DNA of 64,000 nucleotides from Alentia gelatinosa (GCA_950022655.1 OX465579.1:77511193-77575192); one strand, 5' to 3'; positions 24,701 to 35,551 are shown, counted from the stretch's first letter. The notes: generated by a model not told the origin, from the letters alone. A program made the numbers and translations.

Positions 24701-27700
24701 TTGACCTAGTTTTTCCAAATATCGCGCCATTTTCAAATGTTTGACCTACTCTAAACCGAAATGGCAGTGTAAACGGATTATGGTGGACAAAGGTTGTTAG
24801 AATAAAGTCGATCCCATCATCATACCTGATCAAAAGTCACATCGGTGCTGGACCCGGAACAACCAGCTCTGAACAATAACCAACCCATACAAATCCCCGG
24901 GAGCTAGCGACTTGCGAAGGGGAGACACCAACCCACCTTGCTGAGCAAGGCTGTTGAATTGGCCATCGCCCAGCTTCCTAGTGGTACCACCACCACTATC
25001 ACTGCCTTAACTGCTGTCTCTACAGGCACAATTGCATGGGTCGGAGTGAAGGAAACCCATTGAGGTTGTCAAACCTAAGAAAAAGCAAGAACTGAAAGAC
25101 CTTTCAGCTTGAAAGTAAACATCGAAATAGCAAAAGAGTCCTTCAACCCATTATTTCGTGCTACAGCTCCAAACTCACCTCAAATCAGTTTTGTGGTACC
25201 ACCCACTGAGTGGGCTGGGCGACGCCCCAAAAATGTGATTTACGTGCGCGGGGAAAAGTACTCCCTTGTGCATGTTTACATCACCAATTAACATCAAGGT
25301 TTGATTTTCAAGTGCATTCGAGGAAATCCCTATGAGGAGCAGTTAGTGCTTTCCCATGTGTCCATAGAACCACTGTTCAAGGCTGTGTAGTCCTTTATGT
25401 GTTACTGTTAACATGACACACTTACTGTAAGCTGCTGCCATCTGAGAGCAACTCTAACAACTACTCATGTATTACCTCTATGTGGTATTTCTAGGAACAG
25501 GGCCTTGTAAAGTACTTCAATCATAATCACACATTACAGTCATGGGTCAATTTGTGATAAACATTACTGTCTGCTAACTGGCGATGGGCTTCCATCACAT
25601 TGTGTTCATGATAACCATCACTCCCCCTTTGTCTTTTGGTTTTATCGTGAAATCCCTTCCGCATTATTACCCCATAAAGTTACCCTATAATGCAGTAGAC
25701 CCGTAACCGGTTTAAACTACACAGAGGGAGAATATACAAAATTGTTCAACCTATGAGAAAATATTTCGATGTTGTGTTTTTTCAATCGCAAACCATGTGG
25801 TCTTACAGGGGGTAGATAAAAACTGGTGTAGATTATAAATATTTAGCATTCTCGTATTTTTCTTCACAGGTACAATTTTTGATTACGACCAATTGTTGGA
25901 GTTTGCGGAGTTGGGCATGTACTGTGAGTATGACCTGTTTGGCATAGAGATATCCCACTACATGTTGGCTCCCACGGTGGACATGCCCAGTGATGCTGAA
26001 CGGATTCGACGCATACGTCACCTACTGGCGAACGGGTTTGGCGACAAGATACTCATTGCGCATGACATCCACACCAAACAGAGGCTGGTGAGTTGGAAGG
26101 GAATTATACATATACTAGCGACTTCATTGAGTTCCCACCCCCACCTGTCCTGTTCAGCGTTTATCTCAGCGCTAATATTTCATGTGACACAGATACACTG
26201 TGGCCCTCTAGCGGGTAAACGGGAAACCATCGTAAACTTGTGGTTATCATTACGCATGACACAGGTGTTTGAGCTGATCATCGGCGATCAGAACTCTATG
26301 GATTGAAACCAGCGAAAGTTGGGATCTCATTGGTTTCTCACGAGAAAAGTAGATCAGAAAACTACAGTACTAAACTAAGCATGGCTCAAAATGAATCATA
26401 AGAGAAAACGTATGTCTGTGTATAGAAATACAAAAAAGAGTAGCAGCTTACAGTTTAGAACTGCACGAGAATCTCACTCTTGTGGCTCTTCAATCTCCAA
26501 GCCTAGGTCTGGTTCACTATGTCTCTATTCATGTGCGGGAGCAACTTCAAGCGGATTTGACAAAATTCTAACGTTTTATATGTGGTAGGTAACAATATTA
26601 TAGGAGAAACCAATTAGAATGATTAGGCTTCAATAAAATGGCATGGATTTGATTTTGTAGTAATCCCTAAAGTCAAAGCCAAGTGAAATCCCATCGTGAT
26701 AAAATACATGTCATATTGTACAAGTCAAACTAATCGAATTGGTTAAAGAATTTATCCCACTCTTGTGCACTGGGGTATATCCATGCACAAACCACAGTGT
26801 AAAAGATATTGAGCTGACACAAGTGCCCTTGACACAGTGACTGGGTGTGAGCACCCAGCAGTGGCCTTGGCCCAGTGACACACGGCAACCACCCAACAGT
26901 GTTTGGGGGCAGGCACTCTCACTGTCCTTGCCCCTTTCAAGGACAGTGTGCCACAGGGATGGACATAACACTTATTCAACCATGAGAGTGTATCAACCTT
27001 GACATTGTAATTTATTCAGCCTTGATGTTGTAATGTATTTGGCCTAGAGAATTCCTATATAAGCAAGTAGCAGTCCTAGCTCAGGGTTCTTCTATCTGAG
27101 TTTGTGAGAAGTGATTGTCTACATACCAAATAAAAGGAGTATACTGCAAGTACTCCCAGTGGATCTTTCTGGGAAGGACTGATACAGTCAAGGAATATTC
27201 TACCACTTATAACCTACCTAGAGTCAGCTGCTGCATTCTAGTGACAACTTAATCCAGGATTCCAGTGACTGCTGGTAACCATCCATAATCAAGTAGATAT
27301 CTCACTGTGATACATCCTAGGACTATTCCAGATACAGCAGGCTGAGGCTAGCTCATCCCCATTGCAACACTTAGGACATTTACTTCCAACCACTCACACA
27401 TACCATGGTGTGGGTGAGTGGCATTCACATATAGGGCTACACACATACACAACTGTGTGGGTGGGTAGTCTACACATTAGACTTTGCATAGCCACACGCA
27501 CATACTGCGGTGTGTGGGTGTTTGGTATTAACATCACAACATATACCACTTGAATTATTAGGAAGAATTTCTTTAAAAGATGTACTAGTATCATACTCTC
27601 ATCGTACCCAATACCGGTTGGGTATTTTTCCCACCATGTGAAAGAGTGATGGGTATGAGTGGAGGAATAGAGGAAAGGAGAGTGAGACTGAGAAAGAGAG

Positions 27701-28473
27701 AGGGATAGAGAGAAAGAGAAAGAGAGAGAGAGGCAGAAAGAGAAATAGAGAGAGAGAGAGGGTTATAGACAGAGGGAGAGAGCTACACCTATGATAGGTT
27801 CAAAACATGAATTTCTACCATTTATCTCACACCTGGTATAAGTTTCGCCATAGGAATAACTTTTAAAGATTAAAGATCGTCGCAGAGTGATGCGAAATGA
27901 CATCATAATCGACTGGCCAATAAGCAGCCAGGATTTGAGAAAGTAGACAAGACATCAACACGGAGATTTGAATGTTCCTAGATGGATTTGCAGAAGCAAT
28001 TTGGATTATTCTGATATTGTCATGCTATGAAAGGGGTGAGACAAATCCAGAATCATACTCAAATCATATAATAAACAATACTCCATTCATTTGAATGCAC
28101 TATAATCATCACTTGGCTTCGCCCCCATAATCAAGGATTACAGTGCATCCAAACGTGTAGAGTATTGTTTATATATATACGATCCTCGATCCAGTTCCAT
28201 ATAAAAGTATTAATTCCTTCCTTGATGTGTTGGTTGTTTCCAAAAAGTCATTAAATCTCTGTCCTAAAATTTCCTTTTTTAACCCCTTCATTTTATTTAT
28301 ATATTTCAACTAATATCATTAAATGCTCTGTACTTCAGGAGAAGTTTGGCGGTCATGGTTTTAGTCACATTCTGAAGAACGTTGTCCCCATGATGCGAAC
28401 TCGGGGCATCAGTCAAGGTGACATTGACAAGATACTCATAGACAACGCACGGACATGGATGGCATTCAAGTAA
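12520..28473 (+). CDS. PTER: Phosphotriesterase-related protein, complete 7-exon gene
   Basis: Seven exons (12520-12827, 14259-14331, 18407-18518, 19562-19714, 23926-24090, 25870-26087, 28339-28473) join in phase across GT-AG introns to give 387 residues. The protein matches the PTER family along its whole length. The binuclear metal ligands of the phosphotriesterase-type amidohydrolase barrel are all present: HEH (H67, H69), E207 in GEVGCTWP, H239 in IIHPGR, H268 in MSHLDR and D336 in AHDIH. Mammalian PTER is a soluble enzyme reported to hydrolyse N-acetyltaurine; the same reaction here is inferred. The N-terminus is about 40 residues longer than the roughly 349-residue mammalian protein. 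The ATG at 12,520 is chosen because an in-frame TAA lies at 12,511, but an unseen upstream exon is possible. Confidence 0.95.
12828..14258 (+). other. PTER intron 1
   Basis: Non-coding and AT-rich. Near its end (13,936-14,057) it holds a short TIR element also found inside the SINE at 53.9 kb. Nothing else recognised. Confidence 0.8.
13936..14057. mobile_element. 120 bp MITE-like element K, copy 1
   Basis: Ends in ATCTTAGCCTGGACATA and an inverse match closing with GCTAAGAT. The interior matches 53,917-54,036 (CTGTTTATCGCCC, GAGCACGAGTTCTTAATGTTAAG). Confidence 0.75.
14259..14331 (+). CDS. PTER: PTER exon 2
   Basis: Residues 104-127, [12 protein letters not shown] to LIRFK, matching the YSHKENL region of mammalian PTER. 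Acceptor GATGTAG, donor GTAGAG. Confidence 0.93.
14660..15285. mobile_element. CpG-rich TIR element with GCGATNGATTCGTCGCA repeats
   Basis: The left end has GCCCCACTGGCGCAACGCGATCG; the right end, inverted, has GTCGCAACGCGCACAATCGCATCAGTGGGGC. Both ends carry several copies of the subterminal word GCGATGGATTCGTCGCA. The interior (14,840-15,160) is AT-rich and non-coding. No target duplication is assigned. Confidence 0.65.
15640..15815. repeat. (AT)n and (ATGT)n microsatellite
   Basis: Long TA dinucleotide runs followed by TATG units. The overlapping open frames encode Tyr/Ile repeats and are artefacts. Confidence 0.97.
18407..18518 (+). CDS. PTER: PTER exon 3
   Basis: Residues 128-164 plus the first base of Gly165, containing [17 protein letters not shown] (family pattern NGGGALVENTT). 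The last 16 bases and the following ~48 intronic bases are duplicated at 19,846-19,914. Confidence 0.95.
18519..19561 (+). other. PTER intron 3
   Basis: AT-rich, with no recognised gene or mobile element. Confidence 0.75.
19562..19714 (+). CDS. PTER: PTER exon 4
   Basis: Residues 165-215 with GYYVDA and [16 protein letters not shown]207 is the bridging-position metal ligand of this amidohydrolase subgroup. Donor GTAAGT. Confidence 0.96.
19846..19914 (+). repeat. Duplicate of the PTER exon 3 end and donor site
   Basis: Copies 18,503-18,566 with one mismatch over the first 47 bases (GTTGTAGCGGGTACAG then GTAACGACTGAAAC). It carries 14 exon bases and the intact GTAACG donor but no acceptor, so it is not a functional exon. 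Confidence 0.9.
20169..20638 (+). pseudogene. LINE ORF1 N-terminal and coiled-coil fragment
   Basis: Residues such as [19 protein letters not shown] form heptads over about 70 residues. A TAG at 20,298 and a one-base frame change separate the N-terminal 43 residues from the coiled coil. It is not the same family as the 35.5 kb ORF1, judging by the sequence at the RRM start. Confidence 0.7.
20649..20975 (+). pseudogene. LINE ORF2 C-terminal fragment
   Basis: About 100 residues resembling the region after the RT thumb in CR1/Jockey-type LINEs ([22 protein letters not shown]). No ATG; joined to ORF1 sequence by deletion. Confidence 0.75.
22168..22315. mobile_element. ~148 bp MITE with TGTCCATAAATGACGTCATGC ends
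   Basis: The left end TGTCCATAAATGACGTCATGC pairs with GCATGACATCATTTATGGATA at the right, allowing two mismatches. The interior includes an uninterrupted run of 18 G (22,195-22,212). Non-coding. Confidence 0.8.
22530..23793 (+). repeat. Dispersed repeat R, copy 1 (uninterrupted at the LINE site)
   Basis: Matches, in inverse, 44,150-42,005 and then 35,404-35,305. Shared landmarks are CACATTTGTGTTYAATKACAAGAA, GGTAACTAT, TTTGCATGTCAATGATACTG and GTCAAGCTT/AAGCTTRACCAACTGTC. It is shorter than copy 2, so one of them has lost or gained internal sequence. Coding capacity is suspected from conserved stretches but no family is recognised. It may itself interrupt a repeat shared with 32.6-32.78 kb. 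Confidence 0.7.
22579..22693 (+). repeat. Tandem units with 9-12 G runs
   Basis: Four G runs of nine or more, each followed by a similar A/T-rich spacer (CAAATTTTGTTTG, TATTCCAA), in repeat R. Copy 2 has only short runs (about 44,110-44,145). G-quadruplex formation is a plausible property, not shown. Confidence 0.9.
23926..24090 (+). CDS. PTER: PTER exon 5
   Basis: Residues 216-270. [24 protein letters not shown] (H239) and KTVMSHLD (H268) are the barrel histidines that bind metal. Acceptor TACAG, donor GTGAGT. Confidence 0.97.
24091..25869 (+). other. PTER intron 5
   Basis: 24,840-25,400 has compositional features of an old coding repeat (a 60-residue frame at 25,109-25,291 with [19 protein letters not shown] and a continuation interrupted by stops). 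I cannot assign a family. The rest shows nothing. Confidence 0.5.
25870..26087 (+). CDS. PTER: PTER exon 6
   Basis: Residues 271-343. Contains [17 protein letters not shown] and [14 protein letters not shown], with D336 the final catalytic/metal Asp. Acceptor CACAG, donor GTGAGT. Confidence 0.97.
26305..26570 (+). repeat. Dispersed repeat D, copy without hairpin
   Basis: Inverse match of 8,222-8,543. Where that copy has a 54 bp hairpin, this one has only CAGCTTACAGTTTAG-like sequence. Confidence 0.75.
26940..27330 (+). mobile_element. Candidate solo LTR-like segment
   Basis: A TATATAAGC box at about 27,057 is followed about 80 bases later by AATAAA (27,130) and a GT-rich downstream stretch, the promoter plus polyadenylation layout of an LTR. 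Terminal TG..CA and target duplications are not clear. It could equally be unrelated intronic sequence. Confidence 0.3.
27385..27522. repeat. Three CACACA..TGTGTG hairpin units
   Basis: Three successive ~50 bp units, each with a CACACA stem, a short centre (CCATGG, CAACTG, CTGCGG) and a TGTGGGTG stem. Confidence 0.6.
27655..27785 (+). repeat. (GA)n-rich low-complexity tract
   Basis: Mostly GAGA and AGAAAG repeats. Confidence 0.95.
28339..28473 (+). CDS. PTER: PTER exon 7 (terminal)
   Basis: Residues 344-387, [17 protein letters not shown] to WMAFK then TAA. This matches the family C-terminus (YGGHGYSHILTNVVP, ending FK), so the reading frame is complete. The polyadenylation site is not assigned. 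Confidence 0.97.
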   Translation, partial: EKFGGHGFSHILKNVVPMMRTRGISQGDIDKILIDNARTWMAFK

Positions 28474-31110
28474 CCCAAGTCATTTTGGCTCACAGTGCTG
28501 CATAGGACGCCATACAAGCACTGAAAACCACGGTTGTTTGATATTAGATGTATCACCCTTTATCAAGGGCGTGTTCCATTGGGCTAGTCTTGAATCAGAT
28601 TGCGTCGGGCATCTGCCAACTATGCATATATATATAGTGTACAACCGCATCTCTGGTCTCTGGTCAGGTCTGCTCCTCACTACACTCGGCTACGCCTCGT
28701 GTAGTAATACACGACCTTCCCGTCGTGGCATAAACATTGTCAAGACTAACTCGCGTTCGGTTTCTACTAATTATGGGATATTGCCTGTTACACTACCATG
28801 CGCCCGCCGCCATTCAATATGTTACCATTTCCACTACACCGATTGCTAATACCACCTGACAAAAGGTCTCCATACATGTGCTAACAGTGTGGGTGTTGTA
28901 TCATCTTTTTTTTATCACGCAGTTGGCTCAATGGCACACGCCCTTCATCCATTGATTACAAAGTCACATTGAAAAAATATGGAGCCACAGTAATCCACCA
29001 CCCATTTCTGCAAGAAACCATAACGTCTTAGTGCTGGATAGATAAAGCAGACCCTATAACATTGTAATTTCTGGTTTTAATTCTTTCATGAAGACGGATA
29101 ATAGATCTATAGAACCAATGACGGGTTTATGCAAAGGCGGCTCTGCAAACCACTTGACGTACATATTGACGCTCGTCTATTACTATGCATCAACCACTCG
29201 TGGCTTACAGCCACCTGTCTTACAAACCCATCGATTATAATGCCTTTCTCAGTTACAGAATTTATCTGATAATGTCTCCTAACACACTCGTTCGTGCTGG
29301 TCTCTTACTACGCGTAAATAACTTGTGGTTTACGGAGCCACCTGTCCACAAAATCATAGATGATTTTCTTTTGATCCGTGACACGATAGGCCTGATGATA
29401 TAATGTGAAATCATCTCCTTGAACTCATTTAAGGAACCAGAACAGGTTCAGCAGGGCTTTCCACAGATCATAGATACATACTCATTTTAGGTTCCAAACA
29501 GTATTACTAGACGCATATTGGCTTTTTGGGGGCAAAAATTGAACGCCTTTGTTTGTGACAATAAAGTGAACTTAGATATCTCGTCCGAATTGCGGCTAAT
29601 GACCCTCACCTTTTCTTGTATGGAAGACCGCTACGGAAGACAGAAAATGTATGTTCAATGGAGAATAATCTGTTCCTGCATCTCATTATGCGTTGGATAC
29701 TCACGTTCAGATACGCTACCCAAAGGTTAGAGTTTGGAGAGGTTACATGGAATCTGAACTTGCTGCAGAAACCTCACCTTTCACAACTTGCTTGCCAACT
29801 CTTTGACAATGGTATGGTGCACAGGACCGGTGTCTATCTTGGAGATGTACCCAGCTGACCATGACCAGTCACCAGGCAGTTGTAGAAATGGTGGGTTAGC
29901 TGGGTGCCAAGTAGGTTACAGAAAATGATCAATAGAAAACCCAAACCTGTTAATTGTTTTTGTTTATAATCCCACGCTTATTCATCAATGCTGAACACAT
30001 CATTTTGCCCTAGTTATGTTCAGTATTGGCTTCAGTTGATGCTTGTTATAGTCTACTATGATAGACATATTGCCTATGTTTTTTGTTATTTGGACTCGCA
30101 GCCAAGTTGTTGTGAGTTGATATTTTCTTTTTTAATCGTAGTTTTTTTTCATTGAAATTGTAGCCACAACTATGAAATTACCTCTAGATTGTATTCACAG
30201 TAAATGTAGAAAAAAGAGACAACAATAGGGAGAATGCTGTATGAAGTACAAACGTATACAAATTAAGAGAAGAAATCACAAACATGATTATCACAGACAC
30301 TCTTACAGGATTGTTTTTTTTATTATTGAGTAAAGCTCGATAAATTCCCAGTATAAAAGGAATGTGATTTTGGTTATTACCTTCACATGGACACATTTTT
30401 CATTATGTCCCTGTGTGATGTCGAAACGGTGGTTAAGAGTTGTCTATGCTCTGAGAGATTGTATATATCTGCACGGTCCCATGCATGTAATAATTTCCCT
30501 TAAGGGTATAACTTCCGCATATGGCAATATATAAATATCAAAAGATAGGAAACTTTTCAGAATCATAAAAGTGTGATAGAATTTTCATTATACATGTACA
30601 TCATACATCAGGTTGTTGAGTAACTTGAGTAAGTTTGGGATGGTGCAAGGAAACCGGCTTGTACTCAGCTGAGCGCTGCCAGACAAAATAAAAGTTTCAA
30701 AAAACAAAACAACAAAAAACTACAATTGTTATCACACCAAAAAGGAAATACCGACTGTATATTTTAGATGTGACATATTTTGTTATGCTTCGATGTATCA
30801 CTTAATCAAGTATATGTGGCTGTATTGGGGTGATGGGTAGAAAAGGATAATCTATCGATCTAGTTACATTATCACTAAATTTGATACGACAATCTTATTA
30901 TGATTTATGTGATATGAACTAGATTTACCTCTACCACTGTTGATGTTGAATTATGTGTTGAACTGGATGAACCGAACGGTCAGTATAACAATACAAGTAT
31001 TTTTATTCATACATATAGGGCTATTTCATTAAACTGAAGTCCTTAGGATATGGTCAATGCAAAATAAAAGAAAAAAAGGAGACTCTACCAGGTGGCACGC
31101 CATGTAGTTA
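28474..31110. other. Intergenic region after PTER
   Basis: Holds an apex hairpin at 28,679-28,706 (CTACACTCGGCTACGCCTCGTGTAG). The word CCCAGCTGACCATGACCAGTCAC near 29,855 is also present near 11,150. No gene recognised. Confidence 0.5.
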
Positions 31111-31389
31111 AGTAGAACGTCCTGACCATGCTGTACAAGCTACAAAACGAGATGACAATTTACAGTTTACATGGAATGAGGCGTTTACGCCGAGTTCCGT
31201 ACAAACCGTAAATTGTTATCGAGTTTTGTGGCTTGTACAAGCATGGTAGGCCGTTCTATATTTAATATATACCCGGGTATATATTTAATATATACCCGGT
31301 ACCCGAAATTGATAAAGAATTATTGATTTGATTTAGCACAACAATTAATATCTTAATCAACGCGTATGGGGAAGTGTTCCGTATTTTCC

Positions 31390-31549
31390 TTTATCCCACC
31401 CCTAATACAAAATCCCATAGGCTTAACATTAAGATTCCGTATGCCACGCTGACTGGCATACGGAGTTTTATATGCCACTAGTGGCATACAGAATTATTAT
31501 CACGTAGGCCCCCTAATATTCCAAAATCGAGGGGACAGGGTGGGATAAA
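31390..31549. mobile_element. TIR element T, copy a
   Basis: Ends TTTATCCCACCCC and GGGTGGGATAAA; interior contains CCATAGGCTTAACAT and paired CATACGGAGTT/TAGTGGCATAC words. Copies b (33,279-33,431) and c (55,228-55,357) share the ends and the CATAGGCTTAACAT core. Confidence 0.75.
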
Positions 31550-31565
31550 ATCAAAACCTGATTCG

Positions 31566-31684
31566 TTTTAATCTTGGCCACCGCATGCCACTCCTGGAGT
31601 TTTGACTCCGGACTTCACTCGGCTTCGCCTCATGAAGTCACTTTGCCAAACTCCGGTCGTGGCATACGGTGGCCAAGATTAAAA
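31566..31684. repeat. Long hairpin adjoining element T
   Basis: TTTTAATCTTGGCCACCG at the left pairs with CGGTGGCCAAGATTAAAA at the right. Inner stems GGAGTTT and ACTTCA close on the apex CTCGGCTTCGCCTC. Confidence 0.92.
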
Positions 31685-31800
31685 CTCATCCAGTTTTACG
31701 ATAGTATGGAACACTGGTCCGTACGGTATTTTACGTTATTTGGCAAAACGGTGCGTATTTACAGTACTTGTATATATATACGGTATGGGTATATAGTAAT

Positions 31801-32781
31801 GTATGGAAACTATACAAGGTGACGCAGCAGGGCCATGCATAGATGATAGAAGACTCCTGGGGGCTAGTTAAACACAACGGACACGCCAGATTTACTGAAG
31901 CATTTGATTTAGTTTATATTCACAAGAAAACTAAATTGGGATAAAACACAGTGGGTTTGATTTAAAAACTGATCCGGGAGAACAGTGTGAGGTGCGGTGC
32001 ATTGCTGATGAAGGTAAGAGTGAGTTTGGGGCGGCTGGGGTTGGCTGCTGTCCCGCCGCTGCACCAACTAGCGGATGGCCAAAGAATCAGTGAAGCGCTG
32101 AGGCGGCACTGAGGCTCATCCGCGAATAGACCAAAAGCTATTTTCCATTGGCCGACGAAAGCGGCAATGATTAATTAAATTTCTCTAAAGTCTATCGTTG
32201 GTGCCACCGACTGTACGTCGGTATCAAATGATCGGACCAACCCAATTTAATGTTTCATGCTGAAACATTGAGTCTCACCAATGAAATCAAAGTGTTTTGA
32301 TTCTGTCGGTCTGTGAGAAAGTCTGTAGGTGGTGGTTTTGTTATATGATAAACGCCAAGTTAATTGGTGGATTACTGGATTATGCAATAAGGTCAACACC
32401 AACTACAATAGTGAGTATTCCACCAACTAGACGCTCTTTCGATGCAAAGCCGATGACCCAGCCAAGGGATCTGGCAAGCACTGGATGAAAATGATCTCTC
32501 AATGCAGGGCTCTTCCACCGCATCCCCCAATTCCAGCCGGCCGGTTGGTATGGGTCGGTATACGGCAGCCTAACGTAAGCTTCCATCAGGCCAATCTCAA
32601 CGACGTGCAGTTCTCTAGCCATTCGATAAGGGGCACTTCAAACACACCTCCACACACTGCGAAGCTCAGGCTGTGCAAAACCCATGAATCAAATGTGCCA
32701 CCATGTTGGATTTGTACAGGGAAGCTGACACATCATCAAATATCCACGAAATACTGCAGTTAACCAAACAATGAAGGTAAT
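31801..32781. other. Intergenic; repeat sharing ends with the 22.45/23.8 kb flanks
   Basis: 32,630-32,690 (CTCAGGCTGTGCAAAACCCA) and 32,742-32,780 (ACAATGAAGGTAA) resemble the two flanks of repeat R copy 1 at 22,470-22,525 and 23,793-23,832. No gene is recognised. Confidence 0.5.
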
Positions 32782-32880
32782 TATATAGAACGTCCTATGG
32801 TTCGTACTATGGTTCGTACGGAACGAAGCGTTTACGCCGAGTTCTGTACAAAGCATGAATTATTATCAAAATCATGGTAA
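32782..32880. repeat. Foldback family H, degenerate copy 3
   Basis: Begins TATATAGAACGTCC and keeps the GCGTTTACGCCGAGTT apex word, but the arms are shortened. Confidence 0.6.
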
Positions 32881-33278
32881 TGTTGTATTTATTACTCACC
32901 TTTCGAGTAATTATTAGGGAAAAAATCTTGTAAATAATTAGAGATTATACCCAACCGCTCTGCATTGTTTATATATATTAGTTTCTATAATGCCCGTCAG
33001 GTGGCCCAAAAAGCTAGGAGATTCCGGAGGTCTGTATTCTACTCAGTGGCGATCTGTAGGCTCCATAGGCTTAGCATGGAAACTCTGTATTAGGTGGGTA
33101 ATAAATAGGGCAATAAGAATTGCCATGGGTGTAAGACGATTGCGAGAAATACCTACAGGTGTGTACCCCCTTCCCTGAAATGAAATCCTGGATACCTCTT
33201 GAATAATCTACAAATTCTAAGAGCTACTGGGGGCTTTGTCCCCAGGGGTCTGTGCCAATCGTCCAAGGTAGTCCGAGG

Positions 33279-33431
33279 TTTATCCTACCCCTAATAAAAA
33301 ACTCCATAGGCTTAACATTGGGTCACTGTATTCGGTCTGGAGTTCAGAAAAATATCGCTCTAGTGGGATACACTTGACAAATGACATCATCTGTTAATGT
33401 AGAAGTAATTTAGACGGGCAGGGTAGGATAA
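33279..33431. mobile_element. TIR element T, copy b
   Basis: TTTATCCTACCCCTAATAAAAA at the left and GGGTAGGATAA at the right, with CCATAGGCTTAACATT inside. Confidence 0.7.
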
Positions 33432-35300
33432 TACGCGATCTTGCCGTCGTGCGATAAACAACAACACAACTAACTCTTGTTTGGTTTCTCCATAGTGCCC
33501 CCCTCCCCCAAACAAAATCCTAGGTACGCCCTATGATAATGTCCAAACTCTGAAATTTTGGAAGAATAGAGATAGTTATTTTTCTCATTTTATGACTAGT
33601 AAACAACGGGATATGTCTTCTGTAGAGGAGGTGTAGTGGGGGGTCAAAGGTTAAGAAATATTGCTTACTTACTTTATGGATGGTCCCCATCAAAGCCTCA
33701 TAAGAGACCGTTTTTTCGATAAGGGTTTTCTTCTTTACCTTAGAACAAACCCAGTTACATTCAGTCATTTGTCAAAATTTTACCAAGCTCGGTGGCTAAG
33801 TATTTCGGGTGTCATGCGTTCAAACTCCGGTCAGGTTATGCCAAAGACTTACACTAGCAACGCGCGCGCGGCCGTCACTCAGTGCAACAAATGACAAATC
33901 TCTCAATAATTGTTCTTCAAATGGTTCCCAACAAGCGGCAGTTTATCACATCTACTATCAAAATACACCTGCTGAAAGCTGAGATTCAGGGCTTTCGTGT
34001 GGATATTTATATAAATATAGTAGTAATATTCTTTTAAGAATTGTGACTTTATTTTAGAAGGATTGGCCTGGGCCTATACCCTGGTCCATGGGTCCTGCTC
34101 TGTCAGACATAGTGTTTAGTTCATCCATTTGCTGAGGTCTTCTGCCACTTTAAGTGCCAAAACACAATTTCAGACAATCAGAGGATATATTGTGCTTCAC
34201 TTTAGTACTAGAACGAAATGTCTATGACCAGAATAACTTGATCAAGCACCAATTTGTATAAAAGAAAAGTTCATCGCACAAAAATGAATAAATGAAACAA
34301 TTTTGTGCCTTTGCCATTACAAAGAGCATACAGAGAGGATTAATTTGATATATGATATGCCATAGTTTGACAAGTGCAAAAGGTCAGCATCTTGAAATAA
34401 CTACACTGAAAAACTGAATTTATCAATTATCTGATCCATTTGAAGACTTCAGGTTCAAGATAAATTACGCAAATTAGCTGTTCAAATTCCTATTTACAAG
34501 TCAAAGGTATGTTTTGCCTTGTATGACATGATCTAGATTAGAGAGGAGTATTATTTGAGTGTTTCTTTGCAGAATCTATGCATCATTATTACAGATTTCC
34601 CCATTAATATGCAAATTAAGTATGACATCATCAATATACATGAAAATAAATATCTCCATTGGATTCAGCATGTGAATATTACCCTGTATGCTAAATATCA
34701 TATCCCTATCATCAATATCTAGAGAGTTATTGTAATAAATCTGTTTATCTGTGCTAATCATTATGTGGTGCCATGCCCTTCTATTGTTTTTCTATATACT
34801 CGAATTCCTCAAATTTAATCTTAATTTGACTAGATTTTCCTCCATAATTCTTGAACTACTTGACCGATTTAAAAAATTCAAGTATCTTTGTAATCCTCTC
34901 TTTCCATGGTATCTATTTCATTATATTATAGATATGAAATTCAATTTTTCATTGGCGTAGCTACTTACACAAAAATGGTACCCACTGCTCATTCGGCTTA
35001 ACACCCACCATCAGAATGAGGAGTAGGGGACTAGGGCCTGAGTGGAAGAATTGCTGTATCGCTGAATTTGATGATTGTACACACAATATTCCCTCCATGA
35101 AAATTGCTTAAAATTGAAGAAAAAAGTATATGATAGTGGTCACACTTCCAATAGTACATACTAATATGTGTAATGATAACTGAAATTTGCTCTTTGAAAA
35201 CACAGCACACATCTAGTCATTTGATGTGTTATTTGTGGTATAAAAACACACTCTTCATCTGATGAAGAATAATCATCTGATGAAGATATTTTTTGTATGA
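33432..35300. other. Unassigned AT-rich intergenic stretch
   Basis: No gene, TIR element or known repeat recognised. Open frames here are short and AT-driven. Confidence 0.5.
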
Positions 35301-35304
35301 GTTA

Positions 35305-35431
35305 GAGGTAACTTATGATGTTCCAAGTATGTATAGACAGTACTATTACTGACAGTTGGTCAAGCTTGCCTTCATGTGGCTTTTCCCAGTCATCATATCC
35401 TTTTATGATGATGGCTGCCATGTAGACAAGA
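35305..35431 (-). repeat. Dispersed repeat R, copy 2, part beyond the LINE
   Basis: Matches the end of repeat R copy 1 (23,680-23,793) in inverse. Together with 42,005-44,150 it shows that the LINE was inserted into one continuous repeat. Confidence 0.8.
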
Positions 35432-35551
35432 CGTGGTAGTGAGAGGCGCGCGGGTCACGGACTAAATACACTTGTTTTTGGATGGTCGATCAATTTGATA
35501 ACGGAGTACAAGTAGCAAAGCTGTCTTCTGCACCCCTGGGAAGAAGCATAA

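Larger units (their letters stand above)
31113..31800 (+). repeat. Foldback family H, copy 2, interrupted
   Basis: 31,113-31,260 is the long hairpin (apex GAGGCGTTTACGCCGAG) and 31,265-31,385 plus 31,710-31,800 match the flank 10,390-10,575. About 31,386-31,700 is an insertion absent from copy 1. Confidence 0.8.
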
